Shown: in pieces, positions 16,911 through 27,637 of the stretch
How the letters are laid out: every line of letters starts with the position of its first letter
How positions within the stretch are numbered: the first letter of the stretch is position 1
Source of the DNA: Halorhodospira sp.
GTDB lineage: Bacteria; Pseudomonadota; Gammaproteobacteria; Nitrococcales; Halorhodospiraceae
Direction: 5' to 3'
Length of the DNA stretch: 45,139 nt
NCBI GenBank assembly: GCA_007121755.1
Contig: SKJZ01000202.1
Span: forward strand, 1-45,139
Notes under the pieces: generated by a model
What the model was told of the DNA's origin: nothing
Database searches by the model: none
The model's input: the letters and a program-made list of their open reading frames with translations, nothing else
Translations under genes and position numbers: made by a program

Positions 16911-18236
16911 ATGTCCCAGATGACTCCCCGGGAAATCGTCCTGGAGCTCGACAAGCACATCGTCGGACAGGCGGAGGCCAAGCGGGCTGTGGCCGTCGCG
17001 CTGCGCAACCGGTGGCGGCGGATGCAGGTCGACGAGCCGCTGCGCAGCGAGATCACCCCCAAAAACATCCTCATGATCGGACCCACCGGCGTCGGCAAAA
17101 CCGAAATCGCACGGCGGCTGGCCAGGCTCGCCCGCGCTCCGTTTATCAAAGTGGAAGCGACCAAGTTCACCGAGGTCGGCTACGTCGGCCGCGACGTCGA
17201 ATCGATTGTGCGGGATCTGACGGATCTGTCCATCAAACTCGTGCGTGAAGAGGCGATGGCGTCTGTGGAAACTCAGGCCGAGGCAGCCGCCGAAGAGCGG
17301 CTGCTCGATACCCTCTTGCCCGGCAGAGGCGGCGACACCGATCCGGAAGCGTCTGGCAGCGGCACCCGTGAGAAGTTTCGAGAGAAGCTGCGCCGCGGGG
17401 CGCTGGATCAACGGGAGATCGAGATCGAGGTCCGCGCCTCCGGTCCTGGGGTCGACATTATGGCCCCGGCCGGCATGGAGGATATGACCAACCAACTACG
17501 CGGCCTCTTTCAAAATCTCGGGGGCGAGCGGACCAAACGGCGTAAGCTCCCCATCAGCGAGGCGCGGCGTGTGCTTCGCGACGAGGAGGCCGCCAAGCTC
17601 GTCAACGAGGAGGAGATCAAAAGCGACGCCATCTTCCGCGTGGAGCATCACGGCATTGTCTTTATCGATGAACTCGACAAGGTCACCCGGCGCGCCGAGC
17701 AGGGCAGCGGCGGCGATATCTCCCGGGAAGGCGTCCAGCGTGACCTGCTGCCGCTGGTGGAGGGATGCACCGTCTCCACCCGCCACGGGATGGTGCGTAC
17801 CGACCACATTCTTTTTATCGCTTCCGGCGCATTCCACCTGTCCAAGCCGTCCGATTTGATCCCGGAGCTGCAGGGACGATTGCCGATTCGCGTGGAGCTG
17901 GACGCATTGGGCGCCGAGGAGTTCGTACGCATCCTTACCGAGCCCGACAGCTCTCTGGTCACCCAGTACCAAGCCTTGATGCTGACGGAAGGGGTGGAGT
18001 TGAAGCTGCACGACGACGCGGTCCGGCGCATCGCAGAGGTGGCGTGGCAGGTGAACGAGCGCACGGAGAATATCGGCGCCCGCCGTCTGCATACGGTAAT
18101 GGAGCGCCTATTGGAGAGCCTCTCCTTCGAGGCCGCCGATCGTGGCGGGCAAGTACTGGACGTCGATGCCGAGTACGTCGACACGCAACTGGCCGGACTC
18201 GCCGACGACGAGGATCTAAGCCGGTACATCCTGTAA
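16911..18236 (+). CDS. hslU: ATP-dependent protease ATPase subunit HslU
   Basis: [52 protein letters not shown]; start moved from 16611 to 16911. Confidence 0.95.
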   Translation: MSQMTPREIVLELDKHIVGQAEAKRAVAVALRNRWRRMQVDEPLRSEITPKNILMIGPTGVGKTEIARRLARLARAPFIKVEATKFTEVGYVGRDVESIVRDLTDLSIKLVREEAMASVETQAEAAAEERLLDTLLPGRGGDTDPEASGSGTREKFREKLRRGALDQREIEIEVRASGPGVDIMAPAGMEDMTNQLRGLFQNLGGERTKRRKLPISEARRVLRDEEAAKLVNEEEIKSDAIFRVEHHGIVFIDELDKVTRRAEQGSGGDISREGVQRDLLPLVEGCTVSTRHGMVRTDHILFIASGAFHLSKPSDLIPELQGRLPIRVELDALGAEEFVRILTEPDSSLVTQYQALMLTEGVELKLHDDAVRRIAEVAWQVNERTENIGARRLHTVMERLLESLSFEAADRGGQVLDVDAEYVDTQLAGLADDEDLSRYIL

Positions 18237-18257
18237 GCGGCGGAAACCCCAACAACT

Positions 18258-18626
18258 ATGCCAAAACCTACCGAGATCAAACTGCATAAAGCGTCCCGTG
18301 TACTCGAGGTCACCTTCGACGACGGGGCGAATTTCAATCTTCCCTGCGAGTTTTTGCGGGTTCACTCCCCCTCCGCCGAGGTCACCGGCCACGGACCGGG
18401 GCAGGAAGTGCTGCAAACCGGCAAGGAAGATGTGAATATCAATGAACTGGAACCGGTGGGGAATTACGCCGTCCGTTTGGTATTCGATGACGGGCACGAC
18501 ACCGGCCTCTTCTCCTGGGAGTACCTCTACGATCTGGGGAGCAACCGGGAGACCTATTGGGATCGCTACCTGGAGCGGCTGAAGGAGGCCGGGTACCAGC
18601 GACGACCCCCCGACGAGGAGCGCTGA
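18258..18626 (+). CDS. DUF971 family protein
   Basis: 122 aa; PTEIKLHKASRVLEVTFDDGANFNLPCEFLRVHSPSAEVTGH; conserved neighbour of hslVU/ubiE. Confidence 0.88.
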   Translation: MPKPTEIKLHKASRVLEVTFDDGANFNLPCEFLRVHSPSAEVTGHGPGQEVLQTGKEDVNINELEPVGNYAVRLVFDDGHDTGLFSWEYLYDLGSNRETYWDRYLERLKEAGYQRRPPDEER

Positions 18627-18629
18627 GCA

Positions 18630-19379
18630 GTGAGCCGCAAGGAGACCACACACTTCGGCTACCGGCAGGTTCCTCTCCACGAGAAGGCGCGGAGGGTCGC
18701 CTCGGTCTTCGATTCAGTGGCGGGCCGGTACGACCTGATGAACGACCTGATGTCCGCCGGTCTGCACCGGGCGTGGAAGCGGCTCGCGATCAATCAGGCG
18801 CTGCTCCGGCGTGGCCACGAGGTGCTCGACCTGGCGGGGGGAACCGGAGACCTCGCCTCGCTCGCATTGCGGCGGGTCGGCGACAAAGGGCGCGTAGTGC
18901 TCTCCGATATCAACGGCTCCATGCTGTCGAGGGGGCGCGACCGATTGCTGGACGAAGGCTGGTCCGGGAACATCGACTTCGTACGTTGCAATGCTGAGGC
19001 GCTGCCCTTCCCCGACCGCAGTTTCGACCGCGTCACGATCGGTTTCGGGCTGCGCAATGTGACCCATAAGAGTGCCGCACTGGCCGAGATGCGTCGCATC
19101 CTGCGGCCGGGTGGCCGGGCCATGATCCTCGAGTTCTCCCATCTCTATGTCCCCGCGCTCAAGCCCCTGTACGATCTGTACTCATTCCGCGTACTGCCTT
19201 GGATGGGCAGTGTGGTCGCCGGCGACAGCGAGAGCTACCGCTACCTGGCCGAGTCCATTCGCATGCACCCCGATGCGCCCACATTGGCACGAATGATGTC
19301 CGATGTCGGGTTCGAGGACTGCGATTACACACCACTGACCGCGGGAGTGGCCGCCATCCATGTGGGACAGGTTTACTGA
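18630..19379 (+). CDS. ubiE: Ubiquinone/menaquinone methyltransferase UbiE (GTG start)
   Basis: [57 protein letters not shown]. Confidence 0.95.
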   Translation: MSRKETTHFGYRQVPLHEKARRVASVFDSVAGRYDLMNDLMSAGLHRAWKRLAINQALLRRGHEVLDLAGGTGDLASLALRRVGDKGRVVLSDINGSMLSRGRDRLLDEGWSGNIDFVRCNAEALPFPDRSFDRVTIGFGLRNVTHKSAALAEMRRILRPGGRAMILEFSHLYVPALKPLYDLYSFRVLPWMGSVVAGDSESYRYLAESIRMHPDAPTLARMMSDVGFEDCDYTPLTAGVAAIHVGQVY

Positions 19380-19887
19380 CACCTTCCTGCTGCCCGCGGA
19401 ACATGCGGTTAACACGGCGCTACGCGTTCAGCCGCGTGCGTTGGTGCTGCTCGAGCCGTTGGCCGGAAAGGCAATCCTGATTGAGCTGGACGGTCTTCCT
19501 CCGGTCATTGCGGTCTTTCGAACCACCGGCATCGCCCTCCGCTTTCCATCGGAGACGACCAGCGGCGAGGTCGACGCCGGGGTGAGCGGAACCTGGTCCG
19601 ATCTCAGCGCGCTCCTGAGCCGCGACAAAGGGGCGGCGCGGCAATTCCGTGTGCGCGGAGATGTCCACGCCGTCAACCACCTTTGGCGCTTGTTGGAATC
19701 GCTGTGGCCCGATTTGAGCGGACCGCTGGCCGCCACAGTAGAGGCCGGCCGATGTGTTGGCGAGGGGTGGCGCGTGTTGCCTCCACCCGAACAGGTGGCC
19801 GCGTTCGTTGACGGCGTGGATCGGCTGCGCGCGGACGCCGACCGTCTAGAGGCCCGTATCCGGCGACTGGAGCGCGGCGCCGCATGA
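19360..19887 (+). CDS. ubiJ: UbiJ, SCP2-domain accessory factor of ubiquinone biosynthesis
   Basis: Between ubiE and ubiB; 175 aa SCP2-like N-terminus and charged C-terminal helix. Confidence 0.85.
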   Translation: MWDRFTDTFLLPAEHAVNTALRVQPRALVLLEPLAGKAILIELDGLPPVIAVFRTTGIALRFPSETTSGEVDAGVSGTWSDLSALLSRDKGAARQFRVRGDVHAVNHLWRLLESLWPDLSGPLAATVEAGRCVGEGWRVLPPPEQVAAFVDGVDRLRADADRLEARIRRLERGAA

Positions 19888-21551
19888 TTCGCATCGGTCA
19901 CCTCTTCCGGCTGACCCGGATCCAGTGGGTCATGCTCCGCCACGGCATGGACGACATAGTCCTCGCCTTGCCCCTCTTCCGTCCGCTGCGCTTTCTTGTG
20001 GTCTTCATGCCGTGGCGGTGGGCGCGCCGCTATCCGCCGCGCGGCGTGCGCATCCGCCGGGCCTTGGAGGATCTCGGACCGATCTTCGTCAAGTTCGGGC
20101 AGATCCTGTCAACGCGGCGCGACCTGCTGCCCGGCGATATCGTCGACGAACTCTCCCGCCTCCAAGACCGGGTGCCGCCGTTTTCGGGTGAGGAAGCGCG
20201 CTCCATCGTCGCGCGCAGCTACGGGGCCTCGCTGGAGACTGTCTTTCAACACTTCGAGACCGAGCCGATGGCCTCGGCGTCGATCGCCCAGGTCCACGCG
20301 GCCACTCTCTTGGACGGCACCAGTGTGGTGGTCAAGGTGGTAAGGCCGGGCATCGGTAGCGTGATCCAGCGTGACCTCGGTCTATTATACGCCGCCGCCC
20401 ACCTGGCCGAACGGTACATTCCCGAGGCGCACCGCCTCCACCCAGTGCATATCATCCGGGAGTTCGATAAGACGATTCACGATGAACTCGACCTGTTGCG
20501 GGAGGCGGCCAACGGCTCCCTGCTGCGGCGCAACTTCATCGAATCCGACCTGCTCTACGTCCCGGCTGTCTACTGGCGGCATACCGGCCGGGATGTAATG
20601 GTGCAGGAGCGCATCCACGGCATCCAGGTCAACGACGTCGAGACCCTGCGCCGGCACGGCATCAACCTAAAAGTCCTTGCCGAACGTGGGGTGGAGATCT
20701 TCTTCACCCAGGTCTTCCGGGACAGCTTCTTCCACGCCGATATGCACCCCGGCAACGTCTTCGTCGACCCGGACCGGCCCGGAGACCTTCCCCGCTACAT
20801 CGGTGTTGATTTTGGGATCATGGGCACGCTGGCGCCGGTGGACCACCACTACCTCGCCGCCAACTTCCTCGCCTTTTTCAATCGGGATTACCGGCGCGTC
20901 GCCGAGCTCCATGTTGAGTCGGGCTGGGTTCCCGCCGGCACGCGGGTCGATGAGTTCGAATCAGCGATCCGAACCGTGTGCGAACCGATCTTCGAGCGCC
21001 CCCTTCACGAGATCTCGTTCGGGGCGCTGCTCTTGCGCCTCTTTCAGACCGGGCGGCGTTTCAATATGGAGGTCCAGCCACAACTTGTCTTGCTGCAAAA
21101 GACGCTGCTCAACGTGGAGGGGCTCGGGCGGCAGCTCTACCCCGATCTCGACCTCTGGGCCACCGCCAAGCCGTTTCTGGAACGGTGGATGCGCGAACAA
21201 GTCGGAGTCCGCGGCGTCCTGAAGAAGATCCGGAGACAGCTTCCCGAATGGAGCGAGCGCCTTCCCGATCTGCCCAACCGCCTCGACCACGGCCTGGAGG
21301 ATTTGGCCGCCGCCCGGATCGAGCTGCAGCGCCAAGCGGAAGAGATGGCGCGCCTGCGCACAGAGATGCGCCGGGCCAATCGCCGCACCGTCGCGGGCAT
21401 CGTAGCAGCCGCGCTGCTGATAACCGGCTCCCTCATCCTGGGGGCCGAGCCGCCGGCCAGGGCTGGAGATATCCCCTGGTACGGCTGGGCCCTGGGCGCC
21501 GCTACCGCGGCGGCGCTGCTGACCGCCGTCACGCCTTCGCGGCGCGGATAA
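19884..21551 (+). CDS. ubiB: UbiB atypical kinase/ATPase
   Basis: [60 protein letters not shown]-terminal TM pair. Confidence 0.95.
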   Translation: MIRIGHLFRLTRIQWVMLRHGMDDIVLALPLFRPLRFLVVFMPWRWARRYPPRGVRIRRALEDLGPIFVKFGQILSTRRDLLPGDIVDELSRLQDRVPPFSGEEARSIVARSYGASLETVFQHFETEPMASASIAQVHAATLLDGTSVVVKVVRPGIGSVIQRDLGLLYAAAHLAERYIPEAHRLHPVHIIREFDKTIHDELDLLREAANGSLLRRNFIESDLLYVPAVYWRHTGRDVMVQERIHGIQVNDVETLRRHGINLKVLAERGVEIFFTQVFRDSFFHADMHPGNVFVDPDRPGDLPRYIGVDFGIMGTLAPVDHHYLAANFLAFFNRDYRRVAELHVESGWVPAGTRVDEFESAIRTVCEPIFERPLHEISFGALLLRLFQTGRRFNMEVQPQLVLLQKTLLNVEGLGRQLYPDLDLWATAKPFLERWMREQVGVRGVLKKIRRQLPEWSERLPDLPNRLDHGLEDLAAARIELQRQAEEMARLRTEMRRANRRTVAGIVAAALLITGSLILGAEPPARAGDIPWYGWALGAATAAALLTAVTPSRRG

Positions 21552-21559
21552 CGCGCCGC

Positions 21560-22126
21560 TCAGCTGTATCTTCGATGAGGCGCCGGCCGCTGCAGCGCGG
21601 CCTCCACGTCGGCGGCAACCTCCACGCCCTCCAGATACTCAATGAGCGTCAGCGCGAAATCCATCGCCGTCCCCGGCCCCCGGGAGGTGACGATGTTTCC
21701 GTCCACCACCACCGGCTGATCCTCCGGCTCGATCCCCTTCGCTTCCAGATGCCCGGGATAGGCCGTGGCTCGGCGCCCCTGAAGGACCCCTGCCGCGGCC
21801 AGCACCCGCGGAGCCGCGCAAACCGCCGCCAACAGGTGCCCGTCTCGATCGTAATCGCGCGCCAGATCCAATATTCGCGGATCACTCTCCAGCTTCTCCG
21901 CACCGGCGGCACCGCCTGGGAAGACGATCCCGTCGAACGGCTCGCCGGCGACCGTAGCGAACAGTTGATCCGGCACAAAAACCACCCCGCGGCTCGCCCG
22001 CACCGGGCCTTCGGCCAAACCGGCGGTGACCACATCGACCTCGGCGCGGCGCAGCAAATCGACGACGGTAACCGCCTCCAACTCCTCGATGCCGTCCACC
22101 AACGGAACCATCACTCGCTTACCCAT
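21560..22126 (-). CDS. DJ-1/PfpI (YajL-like) family protein
   Basis: 188 aa; MGKRVMVPLVDGIEELEAVTVVDLLRRAEVDV; AAVCAAPRVLAAAGVLQGRRATAYPG. Confidence 0.9.
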   Translation of the reverse strand: MGKRVMVPLVDGIEELEAVTVVDLLRRAEVDVVTAGLAEGPVRASRGVVFVPDQLFATVAGEPFDGIVFPGGAAGAEKLESDPRILDLARDYDRDGHLLAAVCAAPRVLAAAGVLQGRRATAYPGHLEAKGIEPEDQPVVVDGNIVTSRGPGTAMDFALTLIEYLEGVEVAADVEAALQRPAPHRRYS

Positions 22127-22983
22127 TGCGACACCTCCTTCAAGATCGGCGGCTGCGCGACGCGGCTGGCCGGGACGAGCCGGACGCCTTGCCGCTTCAA
22201 CCGCGGAAGCTCCCGCTCCAACACCTCCAGCGTCTCCGGATACGGGTGGCCGATGGCCACTGCCGCTCCCCAGCGGCGCGCCTGGACCACCAACGACTCC
22301 AGCTGACGCCGGATCTCCTCAGGTTCCCGGCTACTATCGAGAAAGACGTGACGCCGCGCGTGCCCCAAGCCGTGCTCAGCTGCAATATTCAACGCCACGG
22401 ACCGTGCCGAGGTCCGGCTGTCGATAAAGTAGAACCCTCCGGCGGTACGCAACTCGTCCATCACCCACGCCATATGCCCCGGATGCCGGGTGAGTAGGCT
22501 CCCCATATGGTTGTTGACACCACGGGCGTGGGGGATGTTTCGCAACGCCCGGCGCAACTCGCGGCGCACCTGGCTCTCGTCCATATCCAGGGTTAAAGCA
22601 CCCGGCCCCGGATCGAGGCCGTTCTTGGCCTGCATCGGCATGTGCAGCATCACCTCCCGGCCGGAAGCGGCGGCCTCCTCGGCCAACCGCCTACCGTAAG
22701 GCGTGTGTGGCAACACCGCCACCGTGACGGCGCCGGGGAGGGCAAGGGTGCGGCGTCCGGCCTTCAGGTCATCCCCCAGGTCGTCGATGATCACGACGGC
22801 TTCGGCCACCGCCGGAACCATCGGCGGCGGGGTTAACCACGGGTAGGCGGACGCCGGCCGCTGATCGTTGCCGGCCCAACCGATTCCAAAGGGCGCCGCG
22901 GCAAAGGCTGCCAACAAAGCCCACCATAATGCGCTGGGCCGGCGGCCAACGTTTGCGGCGGCGCTAGTCGCGGCGGAAGACAT
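22111..22983 (-). CDS. Divergent polysaccharide deacetylase (YibQ-like)
   Basis: 290 aa; AVVIIDDLGDDL, LALPGAVTVAVLPHTPYGRRLAEEAAASGREVMLHMPMQ, GVNNHMGSLLT. Confidence 0.88.
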   Translation of the reverse strand: MSSAATSAAANVGRRPSALWWALLAAFAAAPFGIGWAGNDQRPASAYPWLTPPPMVPAVAEAVVIIDDLGDDLKAGRRTLALPGAVTVAVLPHTPYGRRLAEEAAASGREVMLHMPMQAKNGLDPGPGALTLDMDESQVRRELRRALRNIPHARGVNNHMGSLLTRHPGHMAWVMDELRTAGGFYFIDSRTSARSVALNIAAEHGLGHARRHVFLDSSREPEEIRRQLESLVVQARRWGAAVAIGHPYPETLEVLERELPRLKRQGVRLVPASRVAQPPILKEVSQWVSE

Positions 22984-24250
22984 GGACCCCTTTGAGCAGA
23001 TTCAGCGCCGCGAACAGGGCGTAATCCTCGCGGGCCAACGCTGCGGCGGAGGGTATTTCGTCGCCGTGTTCCGCATCGTCCTCGCGCTCCAAATGGCGCT
23101 CCAGATCGGCTTCCATCACCCGCGACTCATCCTCCACCTTGGTCAATTGAAGCACCTCCAGCTCGATATCCGGCGCAATCCCCTCCGCCTGGATCGGCCG
23201 GCCTAAAGGCGTATAGTAGCGGGCCGTGGTCAGCTTCATGGCCGAACCGTCCTGAAGCTGCATGACGTTCTGGACCGACCCCTTGCCGAAGGTGGCTTGC
23301 CCCATCAACACAGCGCGGCCGTGGTCCTGCAACGCGCCAGCCACGATCTCGGAACCGGAAGCGGAGCCACGGTTGACCAGAACCACCATGGGCGTGCCGT
23401 ACGCGAGATCGATCGGTGCCGCCTCGAAATCGAGACGTGCGCCATCCACACGGCCCTCGGTGTAGACGATCTTGCCTCCGGCAAGGAACACATCGGCCAC
23501 GCCCACTGCGGTATTGAGCACGCCGCCGGGGTTGTTCCGGAGATCCAAAATAAGGCCGTTTAGCGCACCGTCGGCCTCCTGTTGCAATTCTTCCAGGGCC
23601 GCGCGCAAATCACCGGCCGTTCGCTCCTGGAACTGGCTGATGCGGATATAGGCGTATCCCGGCTCCAGCGTACGGTAGCGGACGCTCTGCACCTGGATCA
23701 CTGCCCGCTCAAGGGTGATGCTCAACGGCCGATCCGCCCCTTCGCGGACGATGGTCAGTTCGATGCTGGATCCCGGTTCGCCGCGCAGCTTCTTGACCGC
23801 GTCGCTCAAGTTCATGCCCTTCACCGGACTGCCATCGAGGCGGGTGATCAGATCGCCGGGAAGGATTCCGGCACGGCTCGCGGGCGTGTCGTCGATGGGA
23901 GCGATCACCTTGATGAAGCCGTCCTCCATGCCGACTTCCAAACCCAATCCGCCGAATTCACCACGCGTCCCTGCCTGCAGTTCAGCATAGGCTTCGGGGT
24001 CGAGGTAGTCGGAGTGGGGGTCGAGCTCCGAAAGCATCCCGCGCACCGCGGCCCGGAAAAGCTCTGCGTCGTCGATTTCCTCGACATAATCCCGTTTGAT
24101 TCGCCCGTAAACCTCGGTGAGCAGCCGCAACTCCTGCAGCGGCAACTCGTCTGCCTCGGCCGGGGTCCCCGGCGCGGCCACGACAGCGGCCGGTGGAAAA
24201 CAGAAAACGGCGATCAGAACGGCCGCGGATAGTATGGTATTCAGTTTCAT
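22964..24250 (-). CDS. S41-family C-terminal processing peptidase (CtpA/Prc-like) with PDZ domain
   Basis: MKLNTILSAAVLIAVFC signal; PDZ (FGGLGLEVGMEDGFIKVIAPIDDTPASRAGILPGDLI); NRGSASGSEIVAGALQDHGRAVLMGQATFGKGSVQ. Start moved from 24295 to 24250. Confidence 0.92.
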   Translation of the reverse strand: MKLNTILSAAVLIAVFCFPPAAVVAAPGTPAEADELPLQELRLLTEVYGRIKRDYVEEIDDAELFRAAVRGMLSELDPHSDYLDPEAYAELQAGTRGEFGGLGLEVGMEDGFIKVIAPIDDTPASRAGILPGDLITRLDGSPVKGMNLSDAVKKLRGEPGSSIELTIVREGADRPLSITLERAVIQVQSVRYRTLEPGYAYIRISQFQERTAGDLRAALEELQQEADGALNGLILDLRNNPGGVLNTAVGVADVFLAGGKIVYTEGRVDGARLDFEAAPIDLAYGTPMVVLVNRGSASGSEIVAGALQDHGRAVLMGQATFGKGSVQNVMQLQDGSAMKLTTARYYTPLGRPIQAEGIAPDIELEVLQLTKVEDESRVMEADLERHLEREDDAEHGDEIPSAAALAREDYALFAALNLLKGVHVFRRD

Positions 24251-24282
24251 GATCTCTCCAGACCAACGGGGCTTGAGCGCGA

Positions 24283-25473
24283 TCACCGCAGCCAAGCCAT
24301 AGGATTCCGGGGCAGCTCCCCTTCGCGGATTTCGAAGTAGAGCCCTGGCTCGGTCCGGGTGCCGCTACTGCCGACGGTCGCGACCACCTCGCCGCCATCG
24401 ACCCAGTCCCCCAAATCGACATAGAGCGCGTCGTTATGTCCGTAAAGTGTTAGATACCCATCTCCATGGTCAATGATGACCAGCAGCCCCAAACCGCGCA
24501 ACCAGTCGCTGAACACGACCCGTCCGGCAGCTACGCTGCGCACCCGCGCACCCGCTTCGGCGGCCACCACGATTCCCGTTCGCTGCAGGTCACCCTTCTT
24601 CTTGCTGCCGAAACGGGCCTCCACCGTGCCCTCGACAGGCCACGGCAGCCGGCCGCGCGCAGCCGCAAGGGTCTCGACGGCCGCGAACTCGTCCGGAATG
24701 TCCTCCAGGCGCGTTCGCAACCGGTCGAGCAACGCCTCCTGGGCGGCGACATCCTCGTGCAGCTGTTCCTCGGCCGCCAGGCGCTCTTCGATACGCTCGG
24801 CCAACCGCTCCTGTTCTAGGCGCCGCTCACGGCGCCTGCGCTCGAGTTCACCACGCTCCCGAGCAACCAACTCCTCCAACTCTTCTAGACGTTCCTGCTC
24901 GCGGCGCAACTCCGCACGCAGGTCGGCGAGCACCCGGAGTTCCCCTAACGCGATCCCGATGCGCTCGGTACGGGCTTCACGGAAGTAGTCGTGGTAGACC
25001 AGCAGGCGCTGGGTAACGGCTGGGTCGCGGCCGGCTAAGATGAGCCGCAGCCGCCCCTCGCCACCGGCCATATACGCCTCTTGCAACTGGACCGCCAACG
25101 CTTCTTTGTGGTCCTGTAGCCGTGCCGATTCGGCATCGTATTCGCTCTGTAAACGCGTCACCCGCTCACGCACCGCGGCCCTGTCGCGGCGCACCCGTTC
25201 CAACCGTTGAGCGGTCTCTCCTACCCGGCGGTCCAACTCAGCCAAACTCTCCCCTAGCCGGTCGCGGGTGCGGCGGTCCTCGCGCACCTCCGCTTGAATC
25301 GCCTGGAGCTGCTCCCGCAGCTCCCGTAGCTCCGCGCGCTGTTGCTCGTACTCCGCAAAGGCTGGCGGCCACCCCGACAAACCGGCTAGCATGCACAGTG
25401 ACAACGTCGCCGGCCGCCATACCCTTCGCCACATTGTGCTGTCGTATCGATCCACGAGACGGAACCACGCCAT
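24283..25473 (-). CDS. envC: Murein hydrolase activator EnvC-like (coiled coil plus M23 domain)
   Basis: 396 aa; signal peptide, long coiled coils, C-terminal IDHGDGYLTLYGHNDALYVDLGDWVDGGEVVATVGSSG..PGLYFEIREG. Confidence 0.9.
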   Translation of the reverse strand: MAWFRLVDRYDSTMWRRVWRPATLSLCMLAGLSGWPPAFAEYEQQRAELRELREQLQAIQAEVREDRRTRDRLGESLAELDRRVGETAQRLERVRRDRAAVRERVTRLQSEYDAESARLQDHKEALAVQLQEAYMAGGEGRLRLILAGRDPAVTQRLLVYHDYFREARTERIGIALGELRVLADLRAELRREQERLEELEELVARERGELERRRRERRLEQERLAERIEERLAAEEQLHEDVAAQEALLDRLRTRLEDIPDEFAAVETLAAARGRLPWPVEGTVEARFGSKKKGDLQRTGIVVAAEAGARVRSVAAGRVVFSDWLRGLGLLVIIDHGDGYLTLYGHNDALYVDLGDWVDGGEVVATVGSSGTRTEPGLYFEIREGELPRNPMAWLR

Positions 25474-25636
25474 ATAACGGCCTCGCCGGCGGCAGAGGGC
25501 GACTGCAAAAGCCCTATCTTACTACTCCGGGACCCCATCGTCGGGAGTGCGGTCGCCCCGCCTGCAGCCGGGGTGCGCCGCTGGTATCATGCCGCCTTCT
25601 TCACCAGGTGTGGAATCTTCGACACAGGGGCGCTCC

Positions 25637-26080
25637 ATGCAGGAACTTTGGGAATTCGCCGTCAATAATTGGGGGCTAGTACTCGCCTTCATTTTAGTTA
25701 CCGGCTGGTGGATCGGCATGGAGTGGTTCCATGCCGCCAGTGGCGTGAAGGTGGTGGACTGTGAATCCGCCACCCGCCTTTATAATTCGGAGTCTGCCCG
25801 ATTCATCGACACGCGTCCGGGGGCGGAGCACCGCAAGGGGCACTTGCCCGAGGCGTTCAGCATGCCGGAGGCGGAGTTCGATCAACTGATCACCAAACTA
25901 CAGCGCGAATGCGACAGCGGCCAGCCGCTGATTGTTTATGATCCCGACGGCGCGTTGGCGGGCAGGGTGGCCCGCAAGCTTCGCAAGCAGGGTTTCGAGA
26001 AGGTTTATAGGCTTAAGGGTGGATTGAAGGCGTGGGTCGGCGCCGGCTATCCGGTGGAAGGTCGAAAAGGCAAAGCTTAG
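25637..26080 (+). CDS. Membrane-anchored rhodanese-domain protein (YibN-like)
   Basis: ATG 25637: MQELWEFAVNNWGLVLAFILVTGWWIG TM then rhodanese domain (FIDTRPGAEHRKGHLPEAFSMP). The canonical Cys position reads LIVYDPDG, i.e. no Cys there. Confidence 0.86.
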   Translation: MQELWEFAVNNWGLVLAFILVTGWWIGMEWFHAASGVKVVDCESATRLYNSESARFIDTRPGAEHRKGHLPEAFSMPEAEFDQLITKLQRECDSGQPLIVYDPDGALAGRVARKLRKQGFEKVYRLKGGLKAWVGAGYPVEGRKGKA

Positions 26081-26087
26081 GTGCGAA

Positions 26088-26612
26088 ATGGCTGACGAAC
26101 AGAACAATACGCAGGGCAACAACGGGAACGCCGCGGCGCCCGGAACGGCGCAGCAGAGCCTTCAGATCGTGAAGGTCTACTTGAAGGATGTCTCCTTCGA
26201 GGCGCCGGAGACTCCGGGGGCATTCCGCGGTGAGTGGCGGCCTGAAGTCAATGTCGAGCTGGGCAGTGCGGCAAGACGGATCGACGACTCGTCGTACGAA
26301 GTCGCATTGACCTCAACGGTGACCGCCAAGAACGGCGAAGTCACCGCATACGTTTGCGAGGTCAAACAGGCCGGGATTTTCCGCATCACTGGCTTCAACG
26401 AAGGAGATATCAATACAGTGCTGGGGGCGTATTGCCCCGCGCAGCTCTTCCCCTTTCTTAGGGAGGAGATCAGCGATCTCGTCGTCAAGGGCGGATTCCC
26501 GCAGCTACTGTTGGCGCCAGTGAATTTCGAGGCGCTGTACCTGCAACAGCAACGGAAGCAGCAGGAAGGAGGCGCGGGAGCCGGGCAGCCGGCGGATGCC
26601 GGAGAGCAGTGA
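26088..26612 (+). CDS. secB: Protein-export chaperone SecB
   Basis: LQIVKVYLKDVSFEAPETP; EVALTSTVTAKNGEVTAYVCEVKQAGIF; LREEISDLVVKGGFPQLLLAPVNFEALY. Confidence 0.96.
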   Translation: MADEQNNTQGNNGNAAAPGTAQQSLQIVKVYLKDVSFEAPETPGAFRGEWRPEVNVELGSAARRIDDSSYEVALTSTVTAKNGEVTAYVCEVKQAGIFRITGFNEGDINTVLGAYCPAQLFPFLREEISDLVVKGGFPQLLLAPVNFEALYLQQQRKQQEGGAGAGQPADAGEQ

Positions 26613-27637
26613 GCGGACCGGTGGGGCACACCGTGTCTTCCATCGCCGTGCTTGGTGCCGGCGCTTGGGGTACCGCGCTGGCCATGGTGCTCGGCTCGCG
26701 GGGGCACGATATCCGGCTGTGGAGCTACAAACCGGACCACGCCCGGCTGCTCGCCGAACAGCGTGCGAATCCGCCGCTACTGCCCGGCTGCGCGCTGCCG
26801 GAGAGCGTCCGCCCCACCTCCGATCTGGACGACGCCGTTGCCGACGCGGCATGGGTATTGGTCGTTGTCCCTAGCAGCGCGTTCGGCGCGGTGGTCGAGC
26901 GGCTGGCCGGCAAGCCGCCGCGGCGGCTTGCGTGGGCGACCAAGGGGTTGGATGCCGACTCCGGGGGGCTGCTGCATCAGGTGGTAGAGCGGCACCTCTC
27001 TCCGGTGCCCCGTATGGCTGTGGTATCCGGACCCAGCTTTGCTGCCGAAGTGGCCCGCGGTCTTCCCACCGCCGTTACCGTTGCGGCCAACGACGCCGGC
27101 TTTGGTCAGGAGATTGCGGAAGCGTTTCATAGTGAGCGGTTCCGCGCTTATACCAGCGACGATGTCGTCGGCGTTGAGTTGGGCGGCGCGGTAAAGAATG
27201 TCCTCGCCATTGCGACCGGCGTCAGCGATGGGCTCGGCCTCGGCGCCAACGCCCGCGCCGCCTTGGTGACGCGGGGCCTGGCGGAGATCACCCGGCTCGG
27301 ACGCGTTCTCGGCGCTGATCCACTGACTTTCATGGGGCTGGCCGGGGTCGGCGACCTGCTGCTGACCTGTACCGACGACCAATCACGGAACCGCCGGTTC
27401 GGCTTGGCCCTGGGGCGGGGCCAGGGCGTCGAAGAGGCGTTGCGCTCCATCGGCAGCACGGTGGAGGGGGTCAGGACCGCCGCCGAGTTGCATGCATTGG
27501 CGACGGCCCACAGCGTGGATATGCCCATCTGCGATACGGTACACCGGCGGCTGCGGGGGGAGATCGATACGGAGCGGGCGGTACACTCGCTGTTGCTGCG
27601 GGAGCCGCGCGCGGAAGTCGACCGCGGCCGCTGCTAG
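26609..27637 (+). CDS. gpsA: NAD(P)-dependent glycerol-3-phosphate dehydrogenase
   Basis: IAVLGAGAWGTALAMVL; SGPSFAAEVARGLPTAVTVA; GAVKNVLAIATGVSDGLGLGANARAALVTRGLAE. Confidence 0.96.
   Translation: MSGPVGHTVSSIAVLGAGAWGTALAMVLGSRGHDIRLWSYKPDHARLLAEQRANPPLLPGCALPESVRPTSDLDDAVADAAWVLVVVPSSAFGAVVERLAGKPPRRLAWATKGLDADSGGLLHQVVERHLSPVPRMAVVSGPSFAAEVARGLPTAVTVAANDAGFGQEIAEAFHSERFRAYTSDDVVGVELGGAVKNVLAIATGVSDGLGLGANARAALVTRGLAEITRLGRVLGADPLTFMGLAGVGDLLLTCTDDQSRNRRFGLALGRGQGVEEALRSIGSTVEGVRTAAELHALATAHSVDMPICDTVHRRLRGEIDTERAVHSLLLREPRAEVDRGRC

Noticed and set aside
20978-22306. 442-aa plus-strand ORF
   Set aside because: Spans the ubiB 3' end in another frame and runs antisense across the DJ-1 and yibQ genes; Arg/Pro-rich, no domain.
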